Source: Hyphomicrobium_A sp963782555
Lineage (GTDB): Bacteria > Pseudomonadota > Alphaproteobacteria > Rhizobiales > Hyphomicrobiaceae
Length of the DNA stretch: 64,000 nucleotides
Direction: 5' to 3'
NCBI GenBank assembly: GCA_963782555.1
Contig: CAWAKB010000004.1
Span: 744,001-808,000 of the forward strand
Of the stretch, positions 27,774 through 36,796 are shown piece by piece. Position numbers and translations under genes: made by a program. A model generated the notes under the pieces. That model was not told the DNA's origin and made no database searches. It saw nothing but the letters and a program-made list of their open reading frames with translations. Every line of letters begins with the position of its first letter. The first letter of the stretch is position 1.

Positions 27774-28823
27774 ATGCCGAAGAGACAAGACAAGTCTGAC
27801 GAGCAAAAATACGCCGAGGCTAAGGTCCAGAGCTTCAAGAACGAGCTCGGACCGTTCGTTGTCGCCGCTGACACAACACGAATGGCGATGGTGTTCACCG
27901 ACGCAAGACAGCCCGGCAACCCAATAATTTTTGCCAACGACAGCTTTCTTTCCTTGACCGGGTACACGCGGGAAGAGGTTCTCGGCGAGAGCTTCAATTT
28001 CCTGATGGCGCACGCTGCCGATGCTGAGGCGCTCGCGAAGATTGAAGCTGAATTTCAGGGCAAGTCGGACGGAGGTTCGGAGATTCGTTACCGGCGCAAG
28101 GATGGCAGTGAGTTCTGGGCCGCACTTTTCATCAGCCCGGTTCGGTCAGAGGACGGCTATATCGTTCAATATTTTGCCTCGTTCATTGACCTTACCGCAC
28201 TCAAGGAAGAGCAAGCTCATTCGAAGGAGCTCATCGACGAATTGAACCACCGCGTCAAAAACACCCTGGCAACGGTTCAGTCTATTGTCCGGCAGGCCTT
28301 GCGGACTTCTCCCGATGCCAAGGTCCTCCAGGGAGTCATAGAGGCCCGGCTGTTGGCACTCTCCCGGTCGCACGACCTGTTGAACAGCAAAAACTGGAAA
28401 AGCGCAGGGCTGGTCGATCTGCTCAATGATGCTTTAGAGCCGTTCATTGGCGGCCGGGCCGGGCGTATCGTGATCACGGGTGAAAATATCGGCTTCCCAC
28501 CGCAAGCCGCATTGGCCCTTAGCATCGCCTTCAACGAACTTGCGACCAATGCCGTGAAATATGGTGCGCTTTCGAATGATTCCGGATCAATCCTGATCGA
28601 GTGGAAGATCGACCCGACAGCGGAGGGTCGCCGGCTAAACTTGCACTGGCGGGAGAAGGACGGCCCGCTCGTAACTCCGCCCTCACGAAAGGGGTTTGGA
28701 TCACGTGTGATCGAGCACGGTCTGACCGACCAACCCGGAGGTACCGTACATCTCGACTACCGGCCGTCGGGCTTAATCTGCACGATGAGCATTCCCGCAC
28801 CAGAAGGGAGCGGGAATGGATAA
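27774..28823 (+). CDS. PAS-HWE family sensor histidine kinase
   Basis: 349 residues. A PAS domain (about 30-145) has the LOV-like frame (ANDSFLSLTGYTREEVLGES) but no flavin-binding cysteine, so light sensing is unlikely. The phosphoacceptor is H159 in IDELNHRVKNTL, and HWREKDGP near 295 is the HWE signature; NELATNAVKYGAL is the N box. No membrane helix, so cytosolic. The next gene, a single-domain receiver, starts 8 bases before this stop, so they are a coupled pair; such pairs feed the PhyR/EcfG general stress response in alphaproteobacteria (family knowledge). Confidence 0.92.
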   Translation: MPKRQDKSDEQKYAEAKVQSFKNELGPFVVAADTTRMAMVFTDARQPGNPIIFANDSFLSLTGYTREEVLGESFNFLMAHAADAEALAKIEAEFQGKSDGGSEIRYRRKDGSEFWAALFISPVRSEDGYIVQYFASFIDLTALKEEQAHSKELIDELNHRVKNTLATVQSIVRQALRTSPDAKVLQGVIEARLLALSRSHDLLNSKNWKSAGLVDLLNDALEPFIGGRAGRIVITGENIGFPPQAALALSIAFNELATNAVKYGALSNDSGSILIEWKIDPTAEGRRLNLHWREKDGPLVTPPSRKGFGSRVIEHGLTDQPGGTVHLDYRPSGLICTMSIPAPEGSGNG

Positions 28824-29193
28824 ATTGCTTTCCGGCCGTCGCATTCTCATCGTTGAGGATGAAATGCTGCTCCTGATGACGATTGAAGATGTGCTGGCCG
28901 ACCTCGGATGCGAGACCGTGATTTCGGCCTCCACGGTCGACAAGGCCATCGGCTTGATTGACGGACAAGTTTTCGATGCCGCCGTGTTGGATATGAACCT
29001 CAATGGCACTAGTAGCCAGGCGGTGGCCGAAGCGCTGGCTGCACGTGGCGTACCGTTCCTCGTCGCCACTGGTAACCGGGATGAAATGTGGGACGGCTTC
29101 CGCGACCGTGCCGTCGTTCGGAAACCTTTCAAGTACGACGAACTGGTCGAGATTCTTATGCGTCTCCTGCCTGGCCGATCGAGTGACGGTTGA
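28816..29193 (+). CDS. Single-domain response regulator
   Basis: 125-residue receiver domain only. The acidic pocket is VEDE (13-16), phosphoacceptor D59 in AAVLDMNLNG, Thr in VATGN and Lys in VVRKPF. It overlaps the HWE kinase gene by 8 bases and is its natural partner. With no output domain it probably works as a phosphate shuttle or sink. Confidence 0.92.
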   Translation: MDKLLSGRRILIVEDEMLLLMTIEDVLADLGCETVISASTVDKAIGLIDGQVFDAAVLDMNLNGTSSQAVAEALAARGVPFLVATGNRDEMWDGFRDRAVVRKPFKYDELVEILMRLLPGRSSDG

Positions 29194-29292
29194 TGGTCGG
29201 CATTTGTGCTCTCCCGCTGCTGAGCGAGCGAGTAAAGAGAGCACCGACCCGATCTCGCTCGACGCCATAAACTTCCTGTTCTCCGACGTGCG

Positions 29293-29496
29293 TCATCGTG
29301 TATCGGAATTGACGGCGAGCAGCTTCGCTTGGTTGCCTTGGGCTGAGCGCGTCACCCGATCGTCGGCGTAGGTGACGCTTGTGGTCCAAACCCCAATAGC
29401 ACGGCGCGTCGGTGTGTTGGCCGCGCTCAGGAAAATGGCGCTGATGCAGATTGTGGAAACCGTCATCGCGGCAACGGAGATCAATATAAGGCGCAT
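29293..29496 (-). CDS. Putative small exported protein
   Basis: 67 residues. Residues 1-26 (MRLILISVAAMTVSTICISA) form a membrane anchor or signal peptide; the rest is polar. GAGAGAG precedes the ATG at 29496. No family recognised; it may be real but could be chance. Confidence 0.4.
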   Translation of the reverse strand: MRLILISVAAMTVSTICISAIFLSAANTPTRRAIGVWTTSVTYADDRVTRSAQGNQAKLLAVNSDTR

Positions 29497-29539
29497 GGTA
29501 CTCTCTCAGAGGTTACGTACGCGGAACCGGCGGGGGGCA

Positions 29540-29690
29540 GTGACTCGGCAAACGCGGGGACGATAAGCCGAGTCACCGGCAACTGAGGAGCCAACAATGG
29601 CGGGTACGCGCTCCTTGAAGTCGAATATGAGCCCCCGCAGCAGTGCCAACCAGATTCGGAAAGTGCCTACTGTGGATGACGCGGCCGCGC
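29540..29690 (+). repeat. Two-copy repeat with a long palindrome (copy 1)
   Basis: Starts with a hairpin, GTGACTCGGC (29540-29549) and GCCGAGTCAC (29567-29576) around a 17-nt loop, then GAGGAGCCAACA, TACGCGCTCC and AGATTCGGAAAGT. The same blocks in the same order occur on the minus strand at 55795-55935. A 39-codon open frame (29597-29716) with GGAG before its ATG lies within, but its support is weak. Confidence 0.65.
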
Positions 29691-29724
29691 TTGCGGCCAA
29701 TTGGGGCTACTGTTGAGCATCGCC

Positions 29725-30015
29725 ATGCTGACCGCATTCGACCTGATCGCCATCCTGCTGGTGCTGACGGCAACGTTCGCATGGATAAATCATCGCTTCA
29801 TCGGACTGCCCCACTCGATCGGTCTCCTCGTCATGGGACTTGGCGACTCGCTGGCGCTCATCGGGGTCGAGCTGGCGATCTGCAATAAGGAAGCGTACCG
29901 TACGAGCCCGCATGCCAACTCTCATGGGTTCGACTGGCGCGAACGGTTCGTACCGCGGATCGTCATTCCTGCCGTCATAATTGCAGTGCTCCTGGCAAGA
30001 ACATTTTATCTTTAG
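29725..30015 (+). pseudogene. Truncated Na+/H+ antiporter N-terminus (NhaP type)
   Basis: 96 residues. The first 50 (MLTAFDLIAILLVLTATFAW, HRFIGLPHSIGLLVMGLGDS) match the start of NhaP-type cation:proton antiporters, which are over 400 residues. After residue 52 the match stops and an unrelated stretch with one more hydrophobic segment runs to the stop. Best read as a degraded fragment. Confidence 0.6.
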
Positions 30016-30261
30016 CTGTGACGGGCGGGAGAGATCGCTCACCTGCTGCCCCTCGACCAAGACTGAGCAGATCGGACCAAGCACCGTCCTGGTGCCGGCC
30101 TACAGCAGCAACGTCGGCGCTTTGCTTGTGTCAGTCGTCTGCACTAGGGAATTTAAATCGCCAAAGAACGCGAACGTGATTGGCGCTTAATGCCGGGCAT
30201 CCCCACATCCTAGATAGAGATTGGTGCAAACGCACCTTTCCAACAGATGGAGGAAACCCCA

Positions 30262-30351
30262 ATGAAGACCTGGACAAAGCCCGCCGTGCGTGAGCAGCAA
30301 GTTGGCCTAGAGGTCACGTCCTACCTGCCGGCCGAGATCGACATCATCTAA
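30262..30351 (+). CDS. pqqA: PqqA, precursor peptide of pyrroloquinoline quinone
   Basis: 29-residue peptide MKTWTKPAVREQQ, then VGLEVTSYLPAEIDII. The E17-V-T-S-Y21 motif supplies the Glu and Tyr that PqqE cross-links and that become PQQ; the sequence around it is close to the methylotroph PqqA I remember (VGMEVTSYESAEID). GGAGGA lies 9 nt upstream of the ATG. No pqqB, C, D or E gene is in the window, so this is an orphan or extra copy. A secreted PepSY-like gene follows 49 nt later. Confidence 0.88.
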   Translation: MKTWTKPAVREQQVGLEVTSYLPAEIDII

Positions 30352-30400
30352 CGACGTCGCTCTACGAGCGCGCCGCACATTTACCAAAGGATTTTTGCAA

Positions 30401-30691
30401 ATGACTCGCATACTTTCACTGGTGGCGGTTCTTGTCGCCGCCCTAGCCCTTCCCGCAATCGCCGGCGATATGGCCACGCAGGCGACGCCAGAGGCGGCCG
30501 CCGCGACGGCGCGCGCCCCCGCCGGCAACCCCTTCACGATGGAAAACGCGCGCAAGCACTTGCTGCAGCTTGGCTACACAAATGTTTCAGAGCTGGTGAA
30601 GGACGCCGACGGCAAATGGGTCGGTAGTGCGGACAAGGACGGCAAGACCGTCATTGTCGCCGTCGACGTGAAGGGTACCGTCGCCAACTAA
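30401..30691 (+). CDS. Small secreted PepSY-like protein
   Basis: 96 residues. Signal peptide with cleavage near PAIAGD (about 22), an Ala-rich linker, then a small domain ENARKHLLQLGYTNVSELVK, DADGKWVGSADKDGK and VIVAVDVKGTV, which follows the PepSY beta-alpha pattern. Start ATG 30401 has AAAGGA upstream. It follows pqqA by 49 nt and ends before a terminator, so the two may share a transcript. Confidence 0.75.
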   Translation: MTRILSLVAVLVAALALPAIAGDMATQATPEAAAATARAPAGNPFTMENARKHLLQLGYTNVSELVKDADGKWVGSADKDGKTVIVAVDVKGTVAN

Positions 30692-30718
30692 GTAGATCAC
30701 CGGCTTGTACGCTTTAGT

Positions 30719-30749
30719 CAGCGCCCGTTGCGAGACGGGCGCTGTTTTC
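30719..30749 (+). terminator. Rho-independent terminator after the PepSY-like gene
   Basis: CAGCGCCCGT (30719-30728) pairs perfectly with ACGGGCGCTG (30735-30744), 6-nt loop, then TTTT. Confidence 0.9.
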
Positions 30750-30962
30750 ATTGGGCATCGTTGGCAGACGGAACAAAGCGTCCGGCGTGGACTTCGGCGG
30801 CGAGCCACCACTGCTGCGAAGGGCCTGAGTACATTCCAACTCTGCGTGCCGCCGCAGCTACCTCGCTATTGTTTCACCGACACGCGCGTGCGGATTTGAG
30901 CATGCATGGGCGCTTGTTTGCCGTGCTTCGCGGAATTTCGACGCAATGATCAGGAGATAATA

Positions 30963-31379
30963 ATGTCACGATACCAAGAGCTCATATCAACGGGCATCGT
31001 CCTTACCGTGGTCACGGGAGGGTTGGTGGGAGCGGTGACGGGCCACGCTCTCGATGGCATTGTCACGAACAGGGCTCTGCTGGCAGCGACCGCCGCATTT
31101 CTGGCGGTGCTTGCGGCCACGGCCGTCCGTCACTTCACCATTTTTGCATCAATCCGCGGGGCCGGCCCCGGCCCTGGCACTTTGCTCATCCCCGGGATCG
31201 TCTTGGCCAATGCTGTAATCGCTTCGATTGCGGGTGGCCTGGCTGGGTACGGTCTCACCTTGAGTGTGCTCGGTGCGACCCCCTCGACCTTGATAGGTTG
31301 CTTGTCGGGCGTTATCGGCAGCCTGTCCATGGAGCTCCTGATGATCGGCTACCGCGCCACACTAGCTAGAGCACGATAG
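30963..31379 (+). CDS. Inner-membrane protein of unknown function
   Basis: 138 residues with four hydrophobic segments (about 8-32, 38-57, 75-100, 105-128). GGAGA before ATG 30963 decides the start. Gly/Ala/Thr-rich; no catalytic motif seen. I do not recognise a family. Confidence 0.65.
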   Translation: MSRYQELISTGIVLTVVTGGLVGAVTGHALDGIVTNRALLAATAAFLAVLAATAVRHFTIFASIRGAGPGPGTLLIPGIVLANAVIASIAGGLAGYGLTLSVLGATPSTLIGCLSGVIGSLSMELLMIGYRATLARAR

Positions 31380-31608
31380 GATCCGAGACGCCTGACGCGC
31401 GTCGATGGGCCACTAATAGGTATTTTCCGTACCTGGGCATCCGCTTCCAATGTGTGCATTGATTCGGTCGTGAGGAACTGCGCGAGAGAGAGGGACGTTC
31501 CGCGTACTCGATCGGGTGGGCCCTCATTTTCCGCCAAGCGGCCCGGCTTGCTCCCCGCTAAGCCGGGTCGCTGCTTTTGCCGTCTGCCCAGGATGCAGGG
31601 CGCCGGTT

Positions 31609-33078
31609 TTAGGCTGTCGCAATTGCCAATCGGATCAACGCCGGCAACGACTTCGACCCGGTCTTCCTCATAATGGCCGCGCGGTGATTGTCGACGGTGC
31701 GCTGACTGATGCCGAGATCGGCGGCGATGTTCTTGCTCGGATGACCTGCCAGTACGAGATCCATGATTTGGCGCTGACGCGCCGTTAGGCTTGCGACGCA
31801 GGTTACAGCGGTGTCCCGCGACTGAGAAAGCTCCGTCACATCCGCACTCCGGTCGAGCGCGCGTGCTATGCTGGCGAGCAGATCAACGTGGCCTATCGGC
31901 TTCTCGATGAAGTCCACTGCACCGGCCTTCATGGCCTCGACCGCCATAGGTATGTCGCCACTGCCGGTAATCATGATGGTCGGCAGTGCACGGCCATTCG
32001 CCTTAAGGCGATCGATCAGCTCCAGGCCGCTCATGCCCGGCATCCGGGCGTCAACCAGCAGGCAGCCTTCCGACCGATCTGCTCGCAAGAAAGCTTCCCC
32101 GTTGGCAAAGACCTCAACCGCGTAGCCATTCTCCCGCAGCAAATCGCGCGTTGCTTCGCGAACAGCGGCGTCATCGTCGACGACGAACACTGTTGACGTT
32201 TTCTGATGGTCCAAAGGTGACGCCGATTGCGGTGCGCTTTCGCGGGAGGAAGGCCGTGCTTTAACGAGGAGGCGCTGGATGAGGTCAGTCAGCTGCAGGG
32301 CCTTCACCGGCTTGTTCAGATGGATACATCCGTGCCCGGCAATCTCGCGCAAGGTCTGGGTGGAGATGTCACCCGTGAGGACGATGGCCGGGATCTCGTG
32401 TTGGAGTTGCTTTTGTAGGCCCGCAATGACTTCGAGGCCGTTGACGTCGCACGGCAGGTTGTAATCGGCGATCACCAGATCTGGCCGGGTTGCCTCTTGC
32501 GCCGCCAGCTCAAGAGCTTCCGCTCCATCAATTGCGACCGAAGTACGGTGTCCCTCGCCGTCGAGAAGCAGTTTGATCATCTCGCACACGGCAGGATCGT
32601 CTTCGATAACGAGAACGGCGCCGCAAAGTGTTGCGTCGTCGTCCTTCTCCTGTTCTCGGGCGAACTGTGGGCTGACCGCAATTTGATCTCCCAGTGGCAC
32701 ATCGACAGAGAACAGCGATCCGGAACCTGGCAGGGAGCTGACATGGATCGGATGGTCTAACAGCTCCCCCAACCGCTTCACGATCGAAAGACCGAGCCCC
32801 AGACCCCGGCTGCTCTCGCGGGCAGGATTATTGAGCTGATGAAACTCCTCGAAAATCTTCCGAACTTCCTCCCTCGGAATTCCAATTCCCGTATCCAAGA
32901 CCTCGATGCGCAGATTTTCGCCCCGACGGCGGCAGCCGAGCAGTATCTTTCCCTCATTGGTATACTTCACCGCGTTCGAAAGCAGGTTGCGAAGCATTTG
33001 CTCGAGGAGCCGCGGATCGCTCCTGACCGTGAGCCGAACTCGGGACCGCACGCCATTCCAACCCCTTCTCTGCCGCAT
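31609..33078 (-). CDS. C-terminal part of a split hybrid kinase: HATPase - REC - REC - LuxR HTH
   Basis: This frame carries, in order, the kinase ATPase domain (LLEQMLRNLLSNAVKYTNEG, DTGIGIP, GLGLGLSIVKRL), a receiver (IEDDPAVCEM, VIADYNLP), a second receiver of FixJ type (FVVDDDAAVREA, LVDARMPGMSG, EKPIG) and a LuxR/FixJ helix-turn-helix (SLTARQRQIMDLVLAG to the end). It continues the frame of the neighbouring CheB-CheR-kinase gene: adding one deletion near 33034 joins them without loss. The first about 15 codons of this frame are noise before the junction. On its own it would lack the phosphoacceptor His domain. Confidence 0.8.
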   Translation of the reverse strand: MRQRRGWNGVRSRVRLTVRSDPRLLEQMLRNLLSNAVKYTNEGKILLGCRRRGENLRIEVLDTGIGIPREEVRKIFEEFHQLNNPARESSRGLGLGLSIVKRLGELLDHPIHVSSLPGSGSLFSVDVPLGDQIAVSPQFAREQEKDDDATLCGAVLVIEDDPAVCEMIKLLLDGEGHRTSVAIDGAEALELAAQEATRPDLVIADYNLPCDVNGLEVIAGLQKQLQHEIPAIVLTGDISTQTLREIAGHGCIHLNKPVKALQLTDLIQRLLVKARPSSRESAPQSASPLDHQKTSTVFVVDDDAAVREATRDLLRENGYAVEVFANGEAFLRADRSEGCLLVDARMPGMSGLELIDRLKANGRALPTIMITGSGDIPMAVEAMKAGAVDFIEKPIGHVDLLASIARALDRSADVTELSQSRDTAVTCVASLTARQRQIMDLVLAGHPSKNIAADLGISQRTVDNHRAAIMRKTGSKSLPALIRLAIATA

Positions 33079-36000
33079 GAAAAGTGAAATCGGTTCTCAA
33101 CCGATCGAGCATGCCGTTGACGGGGAAGTCGATGACCTCGGGGCGCACGACCCCGGCTTCGAGCTGGTTGATGTCGAGCAGCTTGTCGAGCATGCCCGAC
33201 ATGGCACCCACCGTTTCATCAAGCCTCTCGACCAGCTTCAGGGTGCCTTCGTCGGTCACTCGCTTTGCCAGAATGCCCTGCAGCAGGCTAATCGTCTGCA
33301 AGGGCTGGCGCAGATCATGACTGGCCGCAGCGAGGAACCGAGATTTGCCAATATTGGCTCGCTCGGCCTCAGCCTTGGCAGTCTCCAATACCTTTTCATC
33401 GCGCTTCGCCTCGGTAACATCGACGATTGCCACCAGCATTTTGCGCCTCGCTGATGGCTCGTCCTGAATGATGCGCGCACTCATGGCGAACACGCGTCGG
33501 CCCAATGCGGGCAACGTGATTGCAATCTCCGCGTCCTTTGCGACTGCGCCTTCGGCGGGAAGTGAGGCGAGAAACTCACGCAGTGCCGGCACATCGAGAT
33601 GATCTCCGGCTTCGTTGAGGTGGCGCCCGACGGTCGCCTCGGGCGTCACCGCGAAGACGCGGTAGAACGAGCTCGACGCCGAGACGACGCGCAGCTCTTC
33701 GTCCAGCACGACCAGCGGCTCTGTAATTGTGGCGATGATGCTGTCCGAATATGCGCGCGCCGCCTGAATTTCCTGCTGGGCTGCCTTTATCTCGGAGATG
33801 CCGTTAAACGTAATGACCACGCCCTCGACCCGCGTCTCGTCGCTGCGATACGGCAGGACGCTGCGAATGTACCAGGTACCGTTGTCGGTTTTGACCTCGC
33901 GCCGTATGGGCCTGAAGGTTTCAAGCACCCTACGTGCATCCGCCAACAGATCGTCGTCGCCGAATCTGTGCGTGAGGTCGCCGAGCGGCCGCCCGATGTC
34001 GGTGGCAATAACATTAAAGAGTGCCTTCGTGGCGGGCGTGAAGAAGCGGATTTTCAAAGCGCAATCGAGAAAGAGGGTGGCAACGTCCGAGCTGTTCAAG
34101 ATGTTATTGAGGTCGTCCGACGTTGCGCGCTGCCGCTCAACGGTCTCCTGAAGCTGGCTGTTGAGAGCGTTGAGCTCCTCATTGAGCGACTGCAGCTCCT
34201 CTTTGGAGGTCTCCAGCTCCTCGTTTGTCGACTGGAACTCCTCGTTGACGGACATGGCTTCCTCATTGATCGCTTTGTGCTCCTCATTGGCGATCTCGAG
34301 GTCGCGGACAGCGCTGTTGAGCTCCTCGCGGGTTGAATCTAGCTCTTGCTCCAACTCAATGGCGCGCGATGCGTCGGCTGGTGATTCCCGCTCCCCAATC
34401 GGTCTTGGCTCGCGCTTGGCTTCGTCGGTGAAGCTGACGAGCAGCAGCCCTTCGCCTTCGCCGTGGACTGGCAACACAGCGATGTTGACCATGACCGATT
34501 CACCGTCGCGGTCCAGCCGAGCACCCGTAATAAGCGTGCGTGCCTGCTCATCGCTGGCATGCGCGATCGCCGTTCTGAGCTTGCCGCGCAATCCCTCGCG
34601 CGCCATGACCAGAATATCCTGGCTTGGTTCGCCTGAGGCGATCTTGAGATAGCGGTCTGTCGGCCCGAAGAATTGCAGCCCCTCACGTTTGGCGTTGATA
34701 AGGACCGAGGCCGGTGCGTAGGCGGCCAGCAGCGTCCTCTCCACGAGAGTGCCGAGCGGCGCAAAGTGCGGCGCCTTCTTTCGCGCCGCTTCAGGCACTG
34801 ATGTGCGGCCATAATCACCGGCGGTGACGGGGAAATCGACCTCGCCCGGCCGGCTGCGGCTGATATGCCGAAAAATACGGTGCTTCTTCGAGATTGGAGC
34901 AAAGCGGTCGCCGTGATTGCCGACCGTTTCAGATGATCCCAAAAAAAGCACGCCGTTCTCGCGAAGGGCAAAGTGAAAAAGCGAGAGAATACCTTCCTGT
35001 GCCTCGGGGCTGAGATAGATCAAAACGTTTCGGCATGAAATAAGGTCGAGACGCGACAAGGGCGCGTCGGCCAATAGGTTCTGGGTCGTGAACACCACCG
35101 CCTCTCGCAGCTCGCGGATTACGCGATAGGCGCCGTCTTCCTTGAGGAAGAAACGGGCGAACCGCTCCGGTGTCACGTCGGCCTCGATCTGCTCAGGATA
35201 GGCGCCGTTGCGGGCGAAAGCCACGCAGCCTGGATCGATGTCGGAGGCAAATACCTGCAACTTGATGTTGCGCTTGGCGGCCGCGATCTCCTCAAGGAAC
35301 AGCATGGCGATGGAATAGGCTTCTTCGCCGGTGCTGCACCCGGGCACCCAGATCCGCAGTGGACCACCCAGCACGTGCTCGCGCACGAGATCTGGCACAA
35401 TCTTTTCTGCTAGAAGATCGAAGGCTGGCACATCGCGGAAGAAGTGGGTGACGTTGATAAGAAGGTCCTTGGCGAGGGCCTCGCGCTCTTTGGCGTCCGC
35501 GCGCAAGACTTCCAGATAGCAGGCGCTGTGCTCGATCCCAGCCATCGCCATGCGGCGCTCGACGCGGCGTTGGAGCGTGCCACTCTTGTAGAGCGAAAAA
35601 TCTTGCGAGGTTGTCGCGCTGAGCAGAACGATGATATGGGCCAGGTCGTGCCCGGCGGTGGGGCGACGAGATGGATCCTGGCCATCGTCTTTGACGTACG
35701 CCTGACGGCAGAAACCGACGATCGCCTCGGGAATCTTACCCACCGGCAAGACAAGATCGGCACAGCCGGTGGCGAGTGCGCTGCACGGCATGCCGTTGTG
35801 CGCGGCCTCGTTGGGATCCTGCACGATGACGAGCCCGCCCCGCTCATTCACTGTTTTCAATCCGAGGCTGCCGTCGGCTCCCGTTCCCGACAGGATCGCG
35901 CAGATGGCCTGCTCACCGCATTCGCTTGCGAGCGAACGCAGGAAGAAATCGAAGGGCAAGCGCGCGCCGTGGCGTTCGCGCGGCTTTGAAAGCCGCAGGG

Positions 36001-36355
36001 CTCCATCTTGAAGTGAGAGATAAGCACCCGGCGGAATGAGATAGACGTGGTCGGGCTCGAGCGGCATGCCGTCCGCCGCTTCCACCACCCGCATCTGCGT
36101 ATGGCTCGCAAGCAGCTCTCGCATCATGCTGGCATGCGTCGGATCGAGGTGTTGGATGAGCACGAAGGCCATGCCGCTTTTGGGCGGCGTGGCATCAAAG
36201 AACTTCTGGAAAGCGTCGAGCCCGCCGGCCGATGCCCCCAATCCGACAACGGGAAATGCACGCGCCTGGCGCAGGCCGACGCGCTTTGGCGTGAGCTGTC
36301 CGTTCGGCGGCGGTGGCGCCGCTCCGGTCGAGCCTGCACGAGGTCCAGTCATCAT
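32954..36355 (-). CDS. N-terminal part of a split hybrid kinase: CheB - CheR - coiled coil - PAS - PAS - HisKA
   Basis: Residues about 35-220 are a CheB methylesterase domain (LGASAGGLDAF, QHLDPTH, GTGADGSLG); 235-490 a CheR methyltransferase (NVTHFFRD, GCSTGEEAYS, FASDID, DLISCRNVLIY). A Glu-rich coiled coil (about 660-740), two PAS-like domains and a HisKA with FLAAASHDLRQPLQTI follow. The true frame breaks near 33034 after WRAVPSS; the last about 27 codons are out of frame. With one base removed the whole gene (31609-36355) would encode about 1581 residues. A frameshift mutation, a sequence error or a real split are all possible. Confidence 0.85.
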   Translation of the reverse strand: MMTGPRAGSTGAAPPPPNGQLTPKRVGLRQARAFPVVGLGASAGGLDAFQKFFDATPPKSGMAFVLIQHLDPTHASMMRELLASHTQMRVVEAADGMPLEPDHVYLIPPGAYLSLQDGALRLSKPRERHGARLPFDFFLRSLASECGEQAICAILSGTGADGSLGLKTVNERGGLVIVQDPNEAAHNGMPCSALATGCADLVLPVGKIPEAIVGFCRQAYVKDDGQDPSRRPTAGHDLAHIIVLLSATTSQDFSLYKSGTLQRRVERRMAMAGIEHSACYLEVLRADAKEREALAKDLLINVTHFFRDVPAFDLLAEKIVPDLVREHVLGGPLRIWVPGCSTGEEAYSIAMLFLEEIAAAKRNIKLQVFASDIDPGCVAFARNGAYPEQIEADVTPERFARFFLKEDGAYRVIRELREAVVFTTQNLLADAPLSRLDLISCRNVLIYLSPEAQEGILSLFHFALRENGVLFLGSSETVGNHGDRFAPISKKHRIFRHISRSRPGEVDFPVTAGDYGRTSVPEAARKKAPHFAPLGTLVERTLLAAYAPASVLINAKREGLQFFGPTDRYLKIASGEPSQDILVMAREGLRGKLRTAIAHASDEQARTLITGARLDRDGESVMVNIAVLPVHGEGEGLLLVSFTDEAKREPRPIGERESPADASRAIELEQELDSTREELNSAVRDLEIANEEHKAINEEAMSVNEEFQSTNEELETSKEELQSLNEELNALNSQLQETVERQRATSDDLNNILNSSDVATLFLDCALKIRFFTPATKALFNVIATDIGRPLGDLTHRFGDDDLLADARRVLETFRPIRREVKTDNGTWYIRSVLPYRSDETRVEGVVITFNGISEIKAAQQEIQAARAYSDSIIATITEPLVVLDEELRVVSASSSFYRVFAVTPEATVGRHLNEAGDHLDVPALREFLASLPAEGAVAKDAEIAITLPALGRRVFAMSARIIQDEPSARRKMLVAIVDVTEAKRDEKVLETAKAEAERANIGKSRFLAAASHDLRQPLQTISLLQGILAKRVTDEGTLKLVERLDETVGAMSGMLDKLLDINQLEAGVVRPEVIDFPVNGMLDRLRTDFTFHAAEKGLEWRAVPSSAHGQERSAAPRANASQPAFERGEVYQ

Positions 36356-36796
36356 TTATGCTTTCTTTGCAAGCCCGCGTTCCACGAGGGGAAATGCTGG
36401 GCATATTTACTATAGCACGTTCTATTGCACTGCGGCGGCCGACCTGGCTGCTGCAGGTTAGCGCTCTGCTCGCGTTGGAGCAGGGCCGGTTGCGGCTAGG
36501 CATAAGTAAATTCCAAGTCTACCTCGTCGCTGCATCTATTGGTTAAGGTTTGCGCCAGTACTTCGATGCAAAGCGCTGGAGCACAAGGCTGCGGCGACAT
36601 CCAGACGCATCGCACACGCTTCGGCGAGGGTCTCCCGAGCAGCCGATACGCCAGGTGGCACCCACGTCGACGCGAACGAACCTAATCCGGCGAACTGATG
36701 CTGGTCGGCGACCCGCGCTCTCAGCGAGAATAAGGCGGTGCACAGCGGCGTGTTGAGTCCATCGCTCCACGCCCGCGGCACATGAGGAGTTATTCA
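36356..36796. other. Divergent intergenic region, nothing recognised
   Basis: About 440 nt between the CheB-CheR kinase and a HisKA_2-type kinase. No gene or RNA was recognised; it presumably holds both promoters. Confidence 0.35.
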
